From contig CAMQDS010000010.1 of assembly GCA_946999645.1 (NCBI GenBank), positions 7,887 through 71,886 on the forward strand: a stretch of 64,000 nucleotides of DNA. Direction: 5' to 3'. Below, piece by piece: positions 1-9,524 of this stretch (the first letter of the stretch is position 1; every line of letters begins with the position of its first letter). The position numbers and the translations under genes were made by a program. This DNA is from an uncultured Bacteroidales bacterium. GTDB taxonomy: Bacteria; Bacteroidota; Bacteroidia; Bacteroidales; UBA932. The notes beneath the pieces are model-generated. The model ran no database searches, was not told where the DNA came from, and saw nothing but the letters and a program-made list of their open reading frames with translations.

Positions 1-23
1 ATAAATTAAAGTTTCAGCCGCGT

Positions 24-1736
24 TTATTCGTTATACCCTGGATTTTGTGTCCATATTGCATGTCCTTGTTCGTCTCTTACAGATTTTTCAAGAACGGAAT
101 ATGGAATAGGAAACCATCTTCTATAGTCATCGGTACCAGTGATATATTCCACATATGAAGGATCATTGAATTTACCGAAACGAATGAGGTCACGCCTTCT
201 GATATTTTCCCAGGCAAATTCACGTCCTCTTTCATCAAGAATTCCCTCAAGGGTAAGTGCCTTAGGATATGCAGCTTTAAATGCAACTTCTCCATCTGCA
301 TCATAAGCGAAAGCTCTTCTTAGCATTGTCTTAAAATCCTCTGTTTGTGCTGATGATGATCCTGATCCTCCTCTTAGAAGAGCTTCTTCTTTCATCCAAA
401 GTACGTCGGCATAACGGAATAAAACAAAGTCATTCTCACAGAACTGATACTTTTTATCCTTATCTATTTCATACTTAAACATTCTTGCTCCATCGCCCCA
501 TAAAGCTCCATCCAGAGATTTTATTTCCTTTCGTATAACCGCAGGGTCTCCATTTTCATCTTTAAGAAGGGTCTCACCATTTGAACTGTATATAGGACCG
601 AGGAACCAACCCCATTGTTTTTCATTCTTGGTGCCTTTTCCCTCATTTCCAGGTCCTCTTACATCAGACCCGGCATACCGATCTATAAAACTTGGACGAG
701 CGCAGAAACCATTCCATGGCTTTTCTATCATATCGTACGTCTTTTGCTGACAATAATGCATTGTAAGCATTTCTATACGAAGTTTATTTGACATACTTCC
801 ATTGCTTCTTGCATCAAAATCGCCATTACCGTTTTCAACAATAACAAAAATATTTTCCTTACTTGCTGAATTATCTATTTTGAAATTAGTGAAAAAGTCA
901 GGTTCTATTTTATATGATCCTGAGTTAATAATCTTATCGCAGCATCTTACAACAGCAGTATAGAAATCATTAACTGATGAGATTTTAATATCAGATGGAA
1001 GGGTAACATTGTCAGGTGTACAACCGAAAGATTCGGCATTAAGATATAGTCTTGCAAGCAGAGAGTATGCAAATCCTTGTGTGACACGACCATAATTCGT
1101 TGCCCTGTTGGCATCATTTACAACAGGAAGATTTGGTGCATTCTTTTCAAGACATGTTACTAATTTTGACCATACATCTTGTGGTGCCATTAGCGGCTCG
1201 GTTTTATCCTCAAACTTTTCCTTATATGGTATCCTTCCGAAACAATCAAATAACATATAGTAGTAATAAGTTTTTAATGTTTCCAATTCTCCTACATATT
1301 GTTTGTAGACAGATTCTGACATTATTGACTTATTTGCTTCCAAAGTACTTAGAAGTTTGTTACAAAGGACTGCCCCTGAGATTGTTGTATTCCATATATT
1401 CTTGAAGGCATTTGCCATAGGATCCCAATTGTGAGTATTAAGATTTCTCCAATAACCACCATCGGACCAGTGTTCACCTGGCATACGTATTGGACACAAA
1501 CATTCATCTGAAGTAAGAGATGCTACTCCCCAATAGCCCCAGTGATCGTGCAACCATTTCACATCAGCATAAGCCTGTCCTACTAAAAGAACAACATTTT
1601 CCTCTTTAAACATCATATCTTTAGTAGTCGGATTGCCATAGTTCTTTTCTTCTAACCAACTATTACAAGAAAATAGTATTGGCATAGTTAAAGAGGCTGA
1701 TATTATAATTTTTACTATATTTTTCATCTTTATCAC
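24..1736 (-). CDS. SusD/RagB-family nutrient-binding outer-membrane lipoprotein
   Basis: This is the surface lipoprotein that caps a SusC barrel and binds the glycan or oligosaccharide before import. The 570-residue length is normal for SusD. The N-terminus has a hydrophobic stretch ending in a lipobox (LFSCN), then the usual SusD start (WLEEKNYGNPTTKDMMF). The C-terminal third holds the family-typical segment with ERGREFAWENIRRRDLIRFGKF. The start may be the second Met, 9 bases in (1727), since MKNIVKII is the better signal-peptide start. It lies 3 bases after the SusC gene in the same leftward operon. The operon continues off the window, so further Sus genes or glycosidases may follow. The substrate cannot be read from the sequence. 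Confidence 0.95.
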   Translation of the reverse strand: MIKMKNIVKIIISASLTMPILFSCNSWLEEKNYGNPTTKDMMFKEENVVLLVGQAYADVKWLHDHWGYWGVASLTSDECLCPIRMPGEHWSDGGYWRNLNTHNWDPMANAFKNIWNTTISGAVLCNKLLSTLEANKSIMSESVYKQYVGELETLKTYYYYMLFDCFGRIPYKEKFEDKTEPLMAPQDVWSKLVTCLEKNAPNLPVVNDANRATNYGRVTQGFAYSLLARLYLNAESFGCTPDNVTLPSDIKISSVNDFYTAVVRCCDKIINSGSYKIEPDFFTNFKIDNSASKENIFVIVENGNGDFDARSNGSMSNKLRIEMLTMHYCQQKTYDMIEKPWNGFCARPSFIDRYAGSDVRGPGNEGKGTKNEKQWGWFLGPIYSSNGETLLKDENGDPAVIRKEIKSLDGALWGDGARMFKYEIDKDKKYQFCENDFVLFRYADVLWMKEEALLRGGSGSSSAQTEDFKTMLRRAFAYDADGEVAFKAAYPKALTLEGILDERGREFAWENIRRRDLIRFGKFNDPSYVEYITGTDDYRRWFPIPYSVLEKSVRDEQGHAIWTQNPGYNE

Positions 1737-1739
1737 AAA

Positions 1740-4718
1740 TTAAAACAAAGAGATATTGATACCAAAAAGAATAGTAGCTACAGTAGGATAGAAATCGCAA
1801 TTGTCTATACCTGCATCCCATACACCTGTAGTATTAACCTCAGGATCTTGTCCGCTATAGGCGGTGATAGTAAATAGATTCTGTCCTGTAAGGTAGATAC
1901 GCATAGATTGAATATACTTATTATTCTTTATTGGAAGATTATAACCTAACGTAAGATTATCCAGCTTAACGTAAGAGCCATCTTCAAGATAAAAATCTGA
2001 GAAATGAGACTTATCCGCATAGATAGTATTAGATTTATTTACATCTTTCATAAATATATTCATAGATGCAGAAGCCTGCGGACCATAAGCCCATCGAGTT
2101 AAATTTAAAATCTTATTACCAACTACCCCCCTGAAGAATGCTGTAAAATCCCAATTTCTGTAACGAAGTACGTTGTTCCATCCGAATGTAAAGAGAGGTT
2201 GTGCATTACCTATAACCTGTCTATGTGCATCAGTTGCATTTGCAGCAGAAACTACGCCACCTGCAGGTGTATTGTACATCCATGTTCCGTCTGACTTAAA
2301 TCCCTTAAAACTGTATCCATAGAAAGAACCTACCGGTTTACCTTCTATCAGTATTTGAGTATTTGTATTCATCAAACCGTTTTCACCTACACCTCCTGAA
2401 GTTGTTTCTTTATAGTTGAAGCCTTTAGAAGGATCGGAAAGTTTAGTGATATTATTTCTGTTGAATGATATTGTAGGGGTAGTAACCCATGTAAAATGTT
2501 TGGTCTTAACAGGAACAGCACTCAAAGACAACTCAAATCCGTAACTGTCCATTTGTCCAGCATTTGCTAGCAATGTATTAAATTGATAGGGTGGTGTAGG
2601 CACTTCATAATCCCAAAGCAAATCTCTTGTCTGTCTATAATATACATCAACACTACCATAAAGTCTATTGTCTAAAAAAGCATAATCTATACCGAAGTTA
2701 TATTCATACTTTTTCTCCCATCTAAGGTCAGGATTAACATTCTGACTAACGCCGTACGTATATACATATTGTCCGTTATACCAGAAAGTACCACCATTTG
2801 AAAGCATAGCTACTGAACGTAAGTCGGATGCTAAGTTATTACCAGTAACACCGTATCCTAAACGTAGTTTAAGGTCATTTATCCATTTAGCATTTTGCAT
2901 CCATTTTTCACCACTCAATCTCCAACCTGCACTTAAAGCAGGGAATAGCCCCCATTTATGGTTAGTACCAAAACGAGAAGAACCTTCACGTCTTAAAGAG
3001 GCAGATAATAGATATTTCTCTTTATAGTTGTAGTTAGCCCTCATAAATAAGGCGACCAAAGTATTTGAATTTCTTGAAGAAGAGGCATCTAAATACTTTT
3101 TAGTAGCATCGCCATTGCCTATCTGATAATATTTTGCATTATCTGTTGGAAATCCCTTATTAGAAATTTTCATTTCATCATTCATAAAATTCTGATATGA
3201 CAAACCAGCAACTGCAGCAATACTGTGACCACTAAAATTTTTGGAATATTCAGTAGTAACTTCAAATAACTTATTATAATTGAAATTACTTTCCCTTCCT
3301 GCTTTCCCTGAACCTGCAACATCAGTACTTATTTTATGATTGTACCAAAATTTACGGTTATCTCCTTCTTCAATAGCACCGAATGCACTCACTTTCAAAC
3401 CTTCTATAGGCTTTATATTTAATGTTGCCTTAACAGACCCTCTGAAATAATTTCCATCACCGTAAGACTCTCTTTGAGCCATATTCTCAATAGGGTTAGA
3501 TTGTCCAGTACCTGAAGGACCGAAATATCCTGAAGTTGTAGACTTGTCAAAAACAGGATATGTTGGATTGACAATGGCGGCTTGTTTAAAATTCCCACAG
3601 AAATAATCATTTCTATAGTGCATATATGACATATCATATTGAAGATTAAGCCAGCCTTGAAGTGCTTTCTGAGATGCAGCTATTTTGGTTATAATTTCAT
3701 TTCTATTAGAGTTTTTAGCAATACCTTCTGCATTCTTATAATTAAGGGATGCCCTATAATTGAACTTTGAAGAAGAGCCTACAATTGCTATGTTATGGTT
3801 GTGGGCAACAGCCGCTTTGCGTGTAATTCCGCTCATCCAGTCTGTATCATAACTCTTTCCATCTGCATCTTTGTATAATGTAGGTACGACCTTTCCTCCA
3901 GAGAGTTCCTTTAGGTTTCTAAATTCTGCTGGAGAAGCCATTCCTATATTACCATTTCTGATAGATACAGATGCGTAGCCTGAATACTCAACTCTCGTAT
4001 TTGCAGTATCAGAAAAATTATCTCCCCTCTTTGTAGTGATAATAATTACTCCATTAGTTCCTCTTGTACCATAAATAGCCGCAGCAGAACCATCTTTAAG
4101 TACATCCATAGAAGCAATTTCATCTGAAGATATATTATCTATATTGCTAACTGGAACTCCATCAACAATGAAAAGCGGTGTTGTACCTGCTCCTTTGTCA
4201 AGTGTGGAGAAACCACGAATCTGAATGTTATATCCTGTATTGGTAGGATCTGATGTTGTTTTAATAATATTCAAACCCGCAACTTTACCTTGAAGAAGTC
4301 CCATAGGATTGGTCTTTACGCCGGCATTAAAGTTTTCAGATTTAATAGAAGCGACAGAACCAGTAACTTCCTTCTTTTTCTGGGAGCCGTAGCCGATAAC
4401 TACAACGTCTTCAATTAACATGGCATCTTCCTTAATAGTAATCTTAGCTGGGATTTCAGATGCTTTGAAGACTTGTGTCTTATAACCGATACAACTTATT
4501 TCAACCATTGCATCTTTACTAGACACTGTCAATGAATAATCACCATTGATACCTGTAGAGGCTCCAGTAGTAGTCCCCTTCTCTAAGACAGTGACACCAA
4601 TCACTGGTCCGATAGCATCAACGATTTCACCTTTAATCAAATATCCGTTTTGGGCGGATACAGATACTCCCGACAGACCTATCAGCCATGCAAGAGAAAT
4701 GGTCAATATTCGTTTCAT
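1740..4718 (-). CDS. SusC/RagA-family TonB-dependent outer-membrane transporter
   Basis: This is the outer-membrane barrel that imports the ligand held by SusD, using TonB energy. I start it at the Met of MKRILTISLAWLIG, 24 bases inside the longest frame, because this gives a clean signal peptide ending at VSAQ. Next come a carboxypeptidase-D-like regulatory domain (roughly residues 25-100), a TonB-box region (EDVVVIGYGSQKKKEVTGS), and a plug domain with the motifs GLLQGKVAGLNI and YGTRGTNGVIIITTKRG. The long barrel ends in the C-terminal Phe typical of outer-membrane proteins (NISLF). At about 992 residues it is full length. It sits between the MFS gene upstream and SusD downstream, so the three probably form one sugar-uptake operon. 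Confidence 0.95.
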   Translation of the reverse strand: MKRILTISLAWLIGLSGVSVSAQNGYLIKGEIVDAIGPVIGVTVLEKGTTTGASTGINGDYSLTVSSKDAMVEISCIGYKTQVFKASEIPAKITIKEDAMLIEDVVVIGYGSQKKKEVTGSVASIKSENFNAGVKTNPMGLLQGKVAGLNIIKTTSDPTNTGYNIQIRGFSTLDKGAGTTPLFIVDGVPVSNIDNISSDEIASMDVLKDGSAAAIYGTRGTNGVIIITTKRGDNFSDTANTRVEYSGYASVSIRNGNIGMASPAEFRNLKELSGGKVVPTLYKDADGKSYDTDWMSGITRKAAVAHNHNIAIVGSSSKFNYRASLNYKNAEGIAKNSNRNEIITKIAASQKALQGWLNLQYDMSYMHYRNDYFCGNFKQAAIVNPTYPVFDKSTTSGYFGPSGTGQSNPIENMAQRESYGDGNYFRGSVKATLNIKPIEGLKVSAFGAIEEGDNRKFWYNHKISTDVAGSGKAGRESNFNYNKLFEVTTEYSKNFSGHSIAAVAGLSYQNFMNDEMKISNKGFPTDNAKYYQIGNGDATKKYLDASSSRNSNTLVALFMRANYNYKEKYLLSASLRREGSSRFGTNHKWGLFPALSAGWRLSGEKWMQNAKWINDLKLRLGYGVTGNNLASDLRSVAMLSNGGTFWYNGQYVYTYGVSQNVNPDLRWEKKYEYNFGIDYAFLDNRLYGSVDVYYRQTRDLLWDYEVPTPPYQFNTLLANAGQMDSYGFELSLSAVPVKTKHFTWVTTPTISFNRNNITKLSDPSKGFNYKETTSGGVGENGLMNTNTQILIEGKPVGSFYGYSFKGFKSDGTWMYNTPAGGVVSAANATDAHRQVIGNAQPLFTFGWNNVLRYRNWDFTAFFRGVVGNKILNLTRWAYGPQASASMNIFMKDVNKSNTIYADKSHFSDFYLEDGSYVKLDNLTLGYNLPIKNNKYIQSMRIYLTGQNLFTITAYSGQDPEVNTTGVWDAGIDNCDFYPTVATILFGINISLF

Positions 4719-4763
4719 TGGATTTTTGTTATAAAGTATCATTAATATATATAAATTAGGTTA

Positions 4764-6089
4764 TTATTTAACGTTTTTTTCTTTCACGAAATACACCGAA
4801 ATCGCAGCAAGAAGCATAAAAGAACCAGCAAGAACCAACATCATCGGAGTATTCATTTCAAAACAATATTTCAATATAATTCCTCCTAAAGCGCCTATTA
4901 TTATCTGAGGTATAGTTATAGTAAAATTAAATATACCCATAAATACTCCAGTCCTTCTTGCATTAAGAGCTTTGGATAATATGGCATAAGGCATAGAAAG
5001 TATTGCTGCATAAGCAATTCCGATACCGATCATAGGAACCATTAATGCATATTGATTGCTGAGTAAAGGCAAACAGCAGAAACCTATTGCTCCAAAAAGC
5101 AGACAAACGGCATAGACAATTTTATTCCCGAATTTATTTGCAATATCAGTCATAAATATTGCTGCAATACATGCAGGAATAGGATATACTGCATTGAGTA
5201 TTCCCACCCAATTGGAAGCATCCGAACTGCTCAATACTGAGCCAGAATTATCTGTCACTACACCTTCTATTGCAGGGAATAGAAAAGTCCACATAATAAA
5301 AAGTGCGCCCCAAGAAAAGAATTGTGTAACACCAAGTTGAATCATTACCTTAGGTGTCTGAGATAAAAGTTTTATAAAACTTTCTTTTTGCTCACTATTA
5401 TCAGTTTTTTCAGTAATGCCATTATATTCTGCAAATTCCTTAGGCGGATATTCTTTAACTTTAAATACTGTAACGAGGACTGAAATAAGTAAAAGTGAAC
5501 CACCTATATAATAAGCCCAAGATATTGCAGGAGGAACAGCACCAGCTTGTGGAGTCATATCTACTTCCACGATACTCATAATCTTAGTAATAAGCCATGG
5601 CAATACTCCACCTATAACTGCACCTAAGTTAATGAGGAAAGTCTGTATTACATATCCACGTGTCTTCTGATGATCGTCCAACATATCCGATACCAAAGCC
5701 CTGAACGGCTGCATAGTTACATTGAATGATAAATCCATGAATAACAACAATAAGGCCCCCATAATAAGTGGTGCAAATGCCAAAAGAACAGGACAGTTTG
5801 GCATCAACATAAGAGCTATTGTTGAAATAATGGCGCCGCCTAAAATGTAAGGTTTTCTACGTCCAAGTTTAGTCCAAGAATTGTCAGACAGCATACCGAC
5901 TATAGGCTGTATAATCATACCAGCAATTGGAGCTGCAAGCCAGAAAAGACTGAGTTGACTTGTATCGGCACCTAATGATTTGAATATACTTGAAGTATTA
6001 GAGTTCTGCAAGGAATACCCTATTTGTACTCCTAAAAAGCCGAAACTCAAATTCCATATTTGCCAAAATGAAAGCTTTGGTTTTTGCAT
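4764..6089 (-). CDS. MFS sugar transporter (GPH/SLC45-like)
   Basis: This is an inner-membrane 12-helix permease of 441 residues. The N-terminal half carries the sugar-transporter pattern of the maltose/sucrose SLC45-like group: SFGFLGVQIGYSLQNSN in helix 1, then PIVGMLSDNSWTKLGRRKPYI between helices 2 and 3. The SD-x5-GRRKP loop is the family's fingerprint. A short cytoplasmic loop near residues 210-235 separates the two six-helix halves. It is the first gene of the leftward MFS-SusC-SusD set, 21-45 bases ahead of SusC. The likely job is to move a disaccharide or small oligosaccharide across the inner membrane after SusCD delivers it to the periplasm. Maltose is a guess from related Bacteroidota loci; no glycosidase in the window confirms it. 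Confidence 0.88.
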   Translation of the reverse strand: MQKPKLSFWQIWNLSFGFLGVQIGYSLQNSNTSSIFKSLGADTSQLSLFWLAAPIAGMIIQPIVGMLSDNSWTKLGRRKPYILGGAIISTIALMLMPNCPVLLAFAPLIMGALLLLFMDLSFNVTMQPFRALVSDMLDDHQKTRGYVIQTFLINLGAVIGGVLPWLITKIMSIVEVDMTPQAGAVPPAISWAYYIGGSLLLISVLVTVFKVKEYPPKEFAEYNGITEKTDNSEQKESFIKLLSQTPKVMIQLGVTQFFSWGALFIMWTFLFPAIEGVVTDNSGSVLSSSDASNWVGILNAVYPIPACIAAIFMTDIANKFGNKIVYAVCLLFGAIGFCCLPLLSNQYALMVPMIGIGIAYAAILSMPYAILSKALNARRTGVFMGIFNFTITIPQIIIGALGGIILKYCFEMNTPMMLVLAGSFMLLAAISVYFVKEKNVK

Positions 6090-6140
6090 TGTTTTGTTAT
6101 TAGTGTTATATATGGCGGTCTAGTTATTATTAAACCGAAA

Positions 6141-6148
6141 CAAATTTA
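6141..6148 (-). promoter_or_regulatory. Possible -7 box for the MFS-SusC-SusD operon
   Basis: Read on the minus strand this is TAAATTTG, which fits the Bacteroidota -7 consensus TAnnTTTG. It lies about 52 bases upstream of the MFS start codon. No good -33 TTG is present at the expected distance, so the call is tentative. The rest of 6090-6343 is AT-rich and shows no other signal I can support. Confidence 0.35.
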
Positions 6149-6343
6149 ATTTTAACGTTTTATAAAATAAAGTTTTTTTTGATGAAAAGTCAAATTTTAG
6201 TGATGAATGGGACAAAAGTTCGGATGAATAGATTGAATATAATATTAACACATAAACGGAACATCTTCTGATTCTTATAAAAACAATTTGTATAAATAAT
6301 CTAATTGTGGCATCTTTATAGCGTTAAATAAACACCTTAATTA

Positions 6344-7723
6344 ATGAAACACTTAAGTATCGGATGGATAATAACCATATTTGCCATTTTACATTCGGCA
6401 ACTGCAATAATTTGTAGGGCAATAGATATTGATGATAGTATAATACTTACAGTGCTTACTATGGCTTTAACTGCAATTATCTGTTTAAAGAAGCAATTAA
6501 ACATAGAATTTATCTCTGTTAATATAATCTTAGTAAATATAGTCGGTTATATATTAGGGATAACTTTCGCAAGTATAATAGGAGAGGCTCTAAGATATTC
6601 ACCTGCTATTTATGCTTTATCTACATTCATTACAACCCAACTGATAGGCTGGGGCCTGTTATGGTTCATTTCTATTTTTCCAGATAGCACAAAATCAGAA
6701 AAAACTGATTATACTAAAGATTCCTATATAAACTGGCTTCTTATTGCGATTGGTTCAATTCTATTTGTGAGAATGATTTTAGGAATTATACTCAATCTGT
6801 TTGAAGAAGGCACTATTTTAAATGCACTGTCAGACTTCCTTTCAGGGACAATAATACTATTCATTTTAGTAGCAGCAACTATCTTGTTTATTCAGTACCT
6901 GCATCGGAAAGAGCCTAAGTTCAATACAACAGATATTTTTATAGCAGTCTTTGTCTTTTTCATAGTTACATCGGCAATATCAGCAATGATGGTAGGGTAT
7001 GGTCTTCCCCACCCTTCAAGAACAGTATTATTTACGTTCAAAAGGTTTGTAGAGTTGTTTATAGTCGCTATGATTTGCGAGGCGGCAATTTATTCTATTA
7101 TATTTTTAGTCGATTATGCTCTTGCTTCACGAAAGAATGTGGAAAACGAGCGAAAAAAAGCAAATATCGCTAAATCACAATATATCAATTTAAAACAGCA
7201 GGTAAATCCGCATTTTCTATTTAATTCATTGAATATGTTAGACTGCTTAATGGCAGAAAATGAAACTCAGATGGCTCGTGAATATCTTATGAAGCTTTCA
7301 GGTATCTATCGATATATGTTAAACAAAGAAAATGAATCAATAGTATCTTTGGAAGAAGAAATTGAATATTCTGAAATGTATATACAACTTCTAAAATTAA
7401 GATTCCAAGACGGTTTAAAAATACACAAAAATATAAGTAAAGAATCACTGAAAAAGTTTGTTATAACCTATTCTGTTCAGATGCTTCTTGAAAATGCCAC
7501 AAAACACAATTCAATCTCACCTGAAAAGCCTCTTCATATTTATATAGATGTAGACGAATATACAGTTACTGTAACAAATAATCTATTACCTAAAATCAAT
7601 CCAGCGCCATCAACAGGAATAGGGCTTCAATATATACGGAAAAATTATATTGATATGACTGGAAAAGATATTATAATCAATAAGACAGAAGATAATTACT
7701 CAGTATCTTTGCCCTTGTTATAA
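6344..7723 (+). CDS. LytS-like membrane sensor histidine kinase (orphan)
   Basis: This is a 459-residue sensor kinase. The first ~265 residues are about eight hydrophobic segments with no recognisable ligand domain. A short linker follows, then a LytS/YehU-type His-kinase domain: QYINLKQQVNPHFLFNSLNML, with the phospho-acceptor His in the NPHFLFNSLN motif near residue 291. The ATPase domain has the N-box MLLENATKHN and a glycine motif GIGLQYIRKNY. Kinases of this type normally sit next to a LytTR response regulator, but the next gene is a surface lipoprotein and the upstream gene is a divergent transporter. The regulator must be elsewhere, or the kinase may act on a distant LytTR. It could sense sugar status or control the lipoproteins downstream; both are inference. 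Confidence 0.88.
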   Translation: MKHLSIGWIITIFAILHSATAIICRAIDIDDSIILTVLTMALTAIICLKKQLNIEFISVNIILVNIVGYILGITFASIIGEALRYSPAIYALSTFITTQLIGWGLLWFISIFPDSTKSEKTDYTKDSYINWLLIAIGSILFVRMILGIILNLFEEGTILNALSDFLSGTIILFILVAATILFIQYLHRKEPKFNTTDIFIAVFVFFIVTSAISAMMVGYGLPHPSRTVLFTFKRFVELFIVAMICEAAIYSIIFLVDYALASRKNVENERKKANIAKSQYINLKQQVNPHFLFNSLNMLDCLMAENETQMAREYLMKLSGIYRYMLNKENESIVSLEEEIEYSEMYIQLLKLRFQDGLKIHKNISKESLKKFVITYSVQMLLENATKHNSISPEKPLHIYIDVDEYTVTVTNNLLPKINPAPSTGIGLQYIRKNYIDMTGKDIIINKTEDNYSVSLPLL

Positions 7724-7838
7724 TTATACAATCAGACTTCTTGACTATAATATAGCCTGCACTTTATCAGAACACTCACGGAACTGCAATTTATACAGGA
7801 ATATGTCACTAAATACTATAGGAGTATGAGCATATGCA

Positions 7839-7876
7839 ATTAAAGAATCGTAAAAATATTTTTACAATTCTTTAAT
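7839..7876. promoter_or_regulatory. 38-bp near-perfect palindrome
   Basis: The arms are ATTAAAGAAT-C-GTAAAAAT and ATTTTTAC-A-ATTCTTTAAT, with one mismatch and no loop. It lies 115 bases after the kinase stop and 72 bases before the next lipoprotein start. There is no T-tract, so a classic terminator is unlikely. A dimeric-protein operator or an mRNA stem-loop are the alternatives. It stands out from the surrounding AT-rich sequence because the arms match over 18 of 19 positions. Confidence 0.55.
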
Positions 7877-7948
7877 GGTGACTTTAAGACAATGTTTGTC
7901 GCTTTACTTTGCCTGAGAACTTAAAATAAAATTTAAATCAGGCATATT

Positions 7949-9505
7949 ATGAATTTCAGTTTAGCAAAGAATATGTTTCAGTGGTTCGGGGCGGCTGTCA
8001 TTGGGCTGCTGTTCCAAGGTTGTATGAAGGAGAACCAAGGTGTGGATGCCCCGTATTCCGTACATAAAAGTAATGAACCATTAGAGTTTAGATCAGACCT
8101 TTGTATCGCACGTTCACCTGAAGTTGTCACTAAATTGTCGGAATGTTACATCTCGGCATGTATCAATAAAGTGAATGGGAAGAAAAAAGACCTTTTCTCA
8201 AACGAAGTATTCACGGTCAAAGACTTACTTTTCCGCTCTGCAAGATTTTGGGACGAAGAATACGAGGGATGCAGTTTTGCTGCAGCCAACGTCAAAATGG
8301 AGTACTCACCTAAAGGGGAACTTATCAAGGTAGACGGTATCAACACAGACATCGTTAGTGCTTACATAGCAAAGTCAAAGTACAGACAGGTGAATGAATT
8401 AAAGTTCAAACACATACTTGCCCGTGTAGGTAGGCTTTCATTTGGAAATTTAGAATGGTGCGATGAGTTTCTGTTAAAGTTGAAATATTGTTCTTCAGGA
8501 ACTTACAATATTTCCACTGGAGAATGGACAAACAAGACTGGAGAAAAAACAATAGAACTCAAAGCAGTACCAGACAATGACTTATGGATAATTCCAGGTA
8601 AGTATGAAACTAAACTCTCCTTCAAAGACAAAAACGGTGTTTGGCATAAACGCTTTATCGAAATAGACTTCAAGCCAGGTATTATAACAAGCTTCACAGC
8701 CATACTGAAAGGGGACACTGTTATCAATAAAGAATGGGAATACGACTCTCCCGATATTGAAGTTAATGAGATTCCTATTATTCCTGCAAGCGGAGGAGAA
8801 ACCGAAAAACCTATAATTAAAAAAGTCACTCAAAGAAGAACACGTAAATTCACACTTGCAGATGGAACAGTAAGTTACGGAGAACAATATTCCGAAACTA
8901 TAGATTCTTATGACGTTGAGTACTCTCTTAACGGAAATTCATTTTCTCGGGACTTCACTCCCCTGCATATTTATAGCCTCGTAATGACAGAAAGACCTGA
9001 AAAAACCGTTGGGAAAATTTATCTAAAGATAACAAGCAATGGTAAATCGGCAATAAAAACCTTAAATGTAAAACAGGAGAAAAACGAGTTTGTACCACAA
9101 AAGATAGAGATACCAATATTCAGGTATCCTACAACCGATATAGAAGAAGAAATTTTAAAACCTATTCTGCGTTATTATATCAAAGGTACATGGACTTCGG
9201 GAGCACAAGACCGCGTTTATAAAAAATTAAAGGCTTTTTATGAAGTGTTATCATGTACTTACCCTCTTGATTATGATGGAAATGATTTCCCTGACGGATT
9301 TATTCCATATAAATACTTCGATTCATCAGAAGGAATATTTCGCCTTTATTCAAACTATTATGACCAAATAAATATAAGAATAAAAGTAAGTCTTTCATAC
9401 AATGAATTAAAGGCGTCAAAAGAATGTTCGATTTCACAAACTGGAACTTATGATACCAATTATAATAAGAAAGAACCTAAAAAAGAAAAGAACGAACATA
9501 ATTAA
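7949..9505 (+). CDS. Large surface lipoprotein, fimbrillin/DUF4906-like (tentative)
   Basis: This is a 518-residue predicted outer-membrane lipoprotein. A hydrophobic N-terminal segment ends in a lipobox (LLFQGCMKEN). The rest is polar and beta-rich, with repeated Ig-like stretches, for example a segment near residues 340-380 ending KTLNVKQEKNEF that looks like a bacterial Ig-type fold. I do not recognise the family with certainty. Its size, lipobox and pairing with a second such lipoprotein resemble Bacteroidales fimbrial or DUF4906-type surface proteins. It is followed after 19 bases by the second lipoprotein gene, so the two are probably co-transcribed. A weak TTACTTTG about 45 bases upstream could be part of its promoter. 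No minor fimbrillin or usher-type gene is next to it. Confidence 0.6.
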   Translation: MNFSLAKNMFQWFGAAVIGLLFQGCMKENQGVDAPYSVHKSNEPLEFRSDLCIARSPEVVTKLSECYISACINKVNGKKKDLFSNEVFTVKDLLFRSARFWDEEYEGCSFAAANVKMEYSPKGELIKVDGINTDIVSAYIAKSKYRQVNELKFKHILARVGRLSFGNLEWCDEFLLKLKYCSSGTYNISTGEWTNKTGEKTIELKAVPDNDLWIIPGKYETKLSFKDKNGVWHKRFIEIDFKPGIITSFTAILKGDTVINKEWEYDSPDIEVNEIPIIPASGGETEKPIIKKVTQRRTRKFTLADGTVSYGEQYSETIDSYDVEYSLNGNSFSRDFTPLHIYSLVMTERPEKTVGKIYLKITSNGKSAIKTLNVKQEKNEFVPQKIEIPIFRYPTTDIEEEILKPILRYYIKGTWTSGAQDRVYKKLKAFYEVLSCTYPLDYDGNDFPDGFIPYKYFDSSEGIFRLYSNYYDQINIRIKVSLSYNELKASKECSISQTGTYDTNYNKKEPKKEKNEHN

Positions 9506-9524
9506 CGATTAAAATGGTACATAT

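Noticed and set aside
24..6089. Naming the SusCD locus as the starch utilisation system
   Set aside because: No SusE/F, amylase or maltose regulator is visible in the window; the SLC45-like permease alone is not enough.
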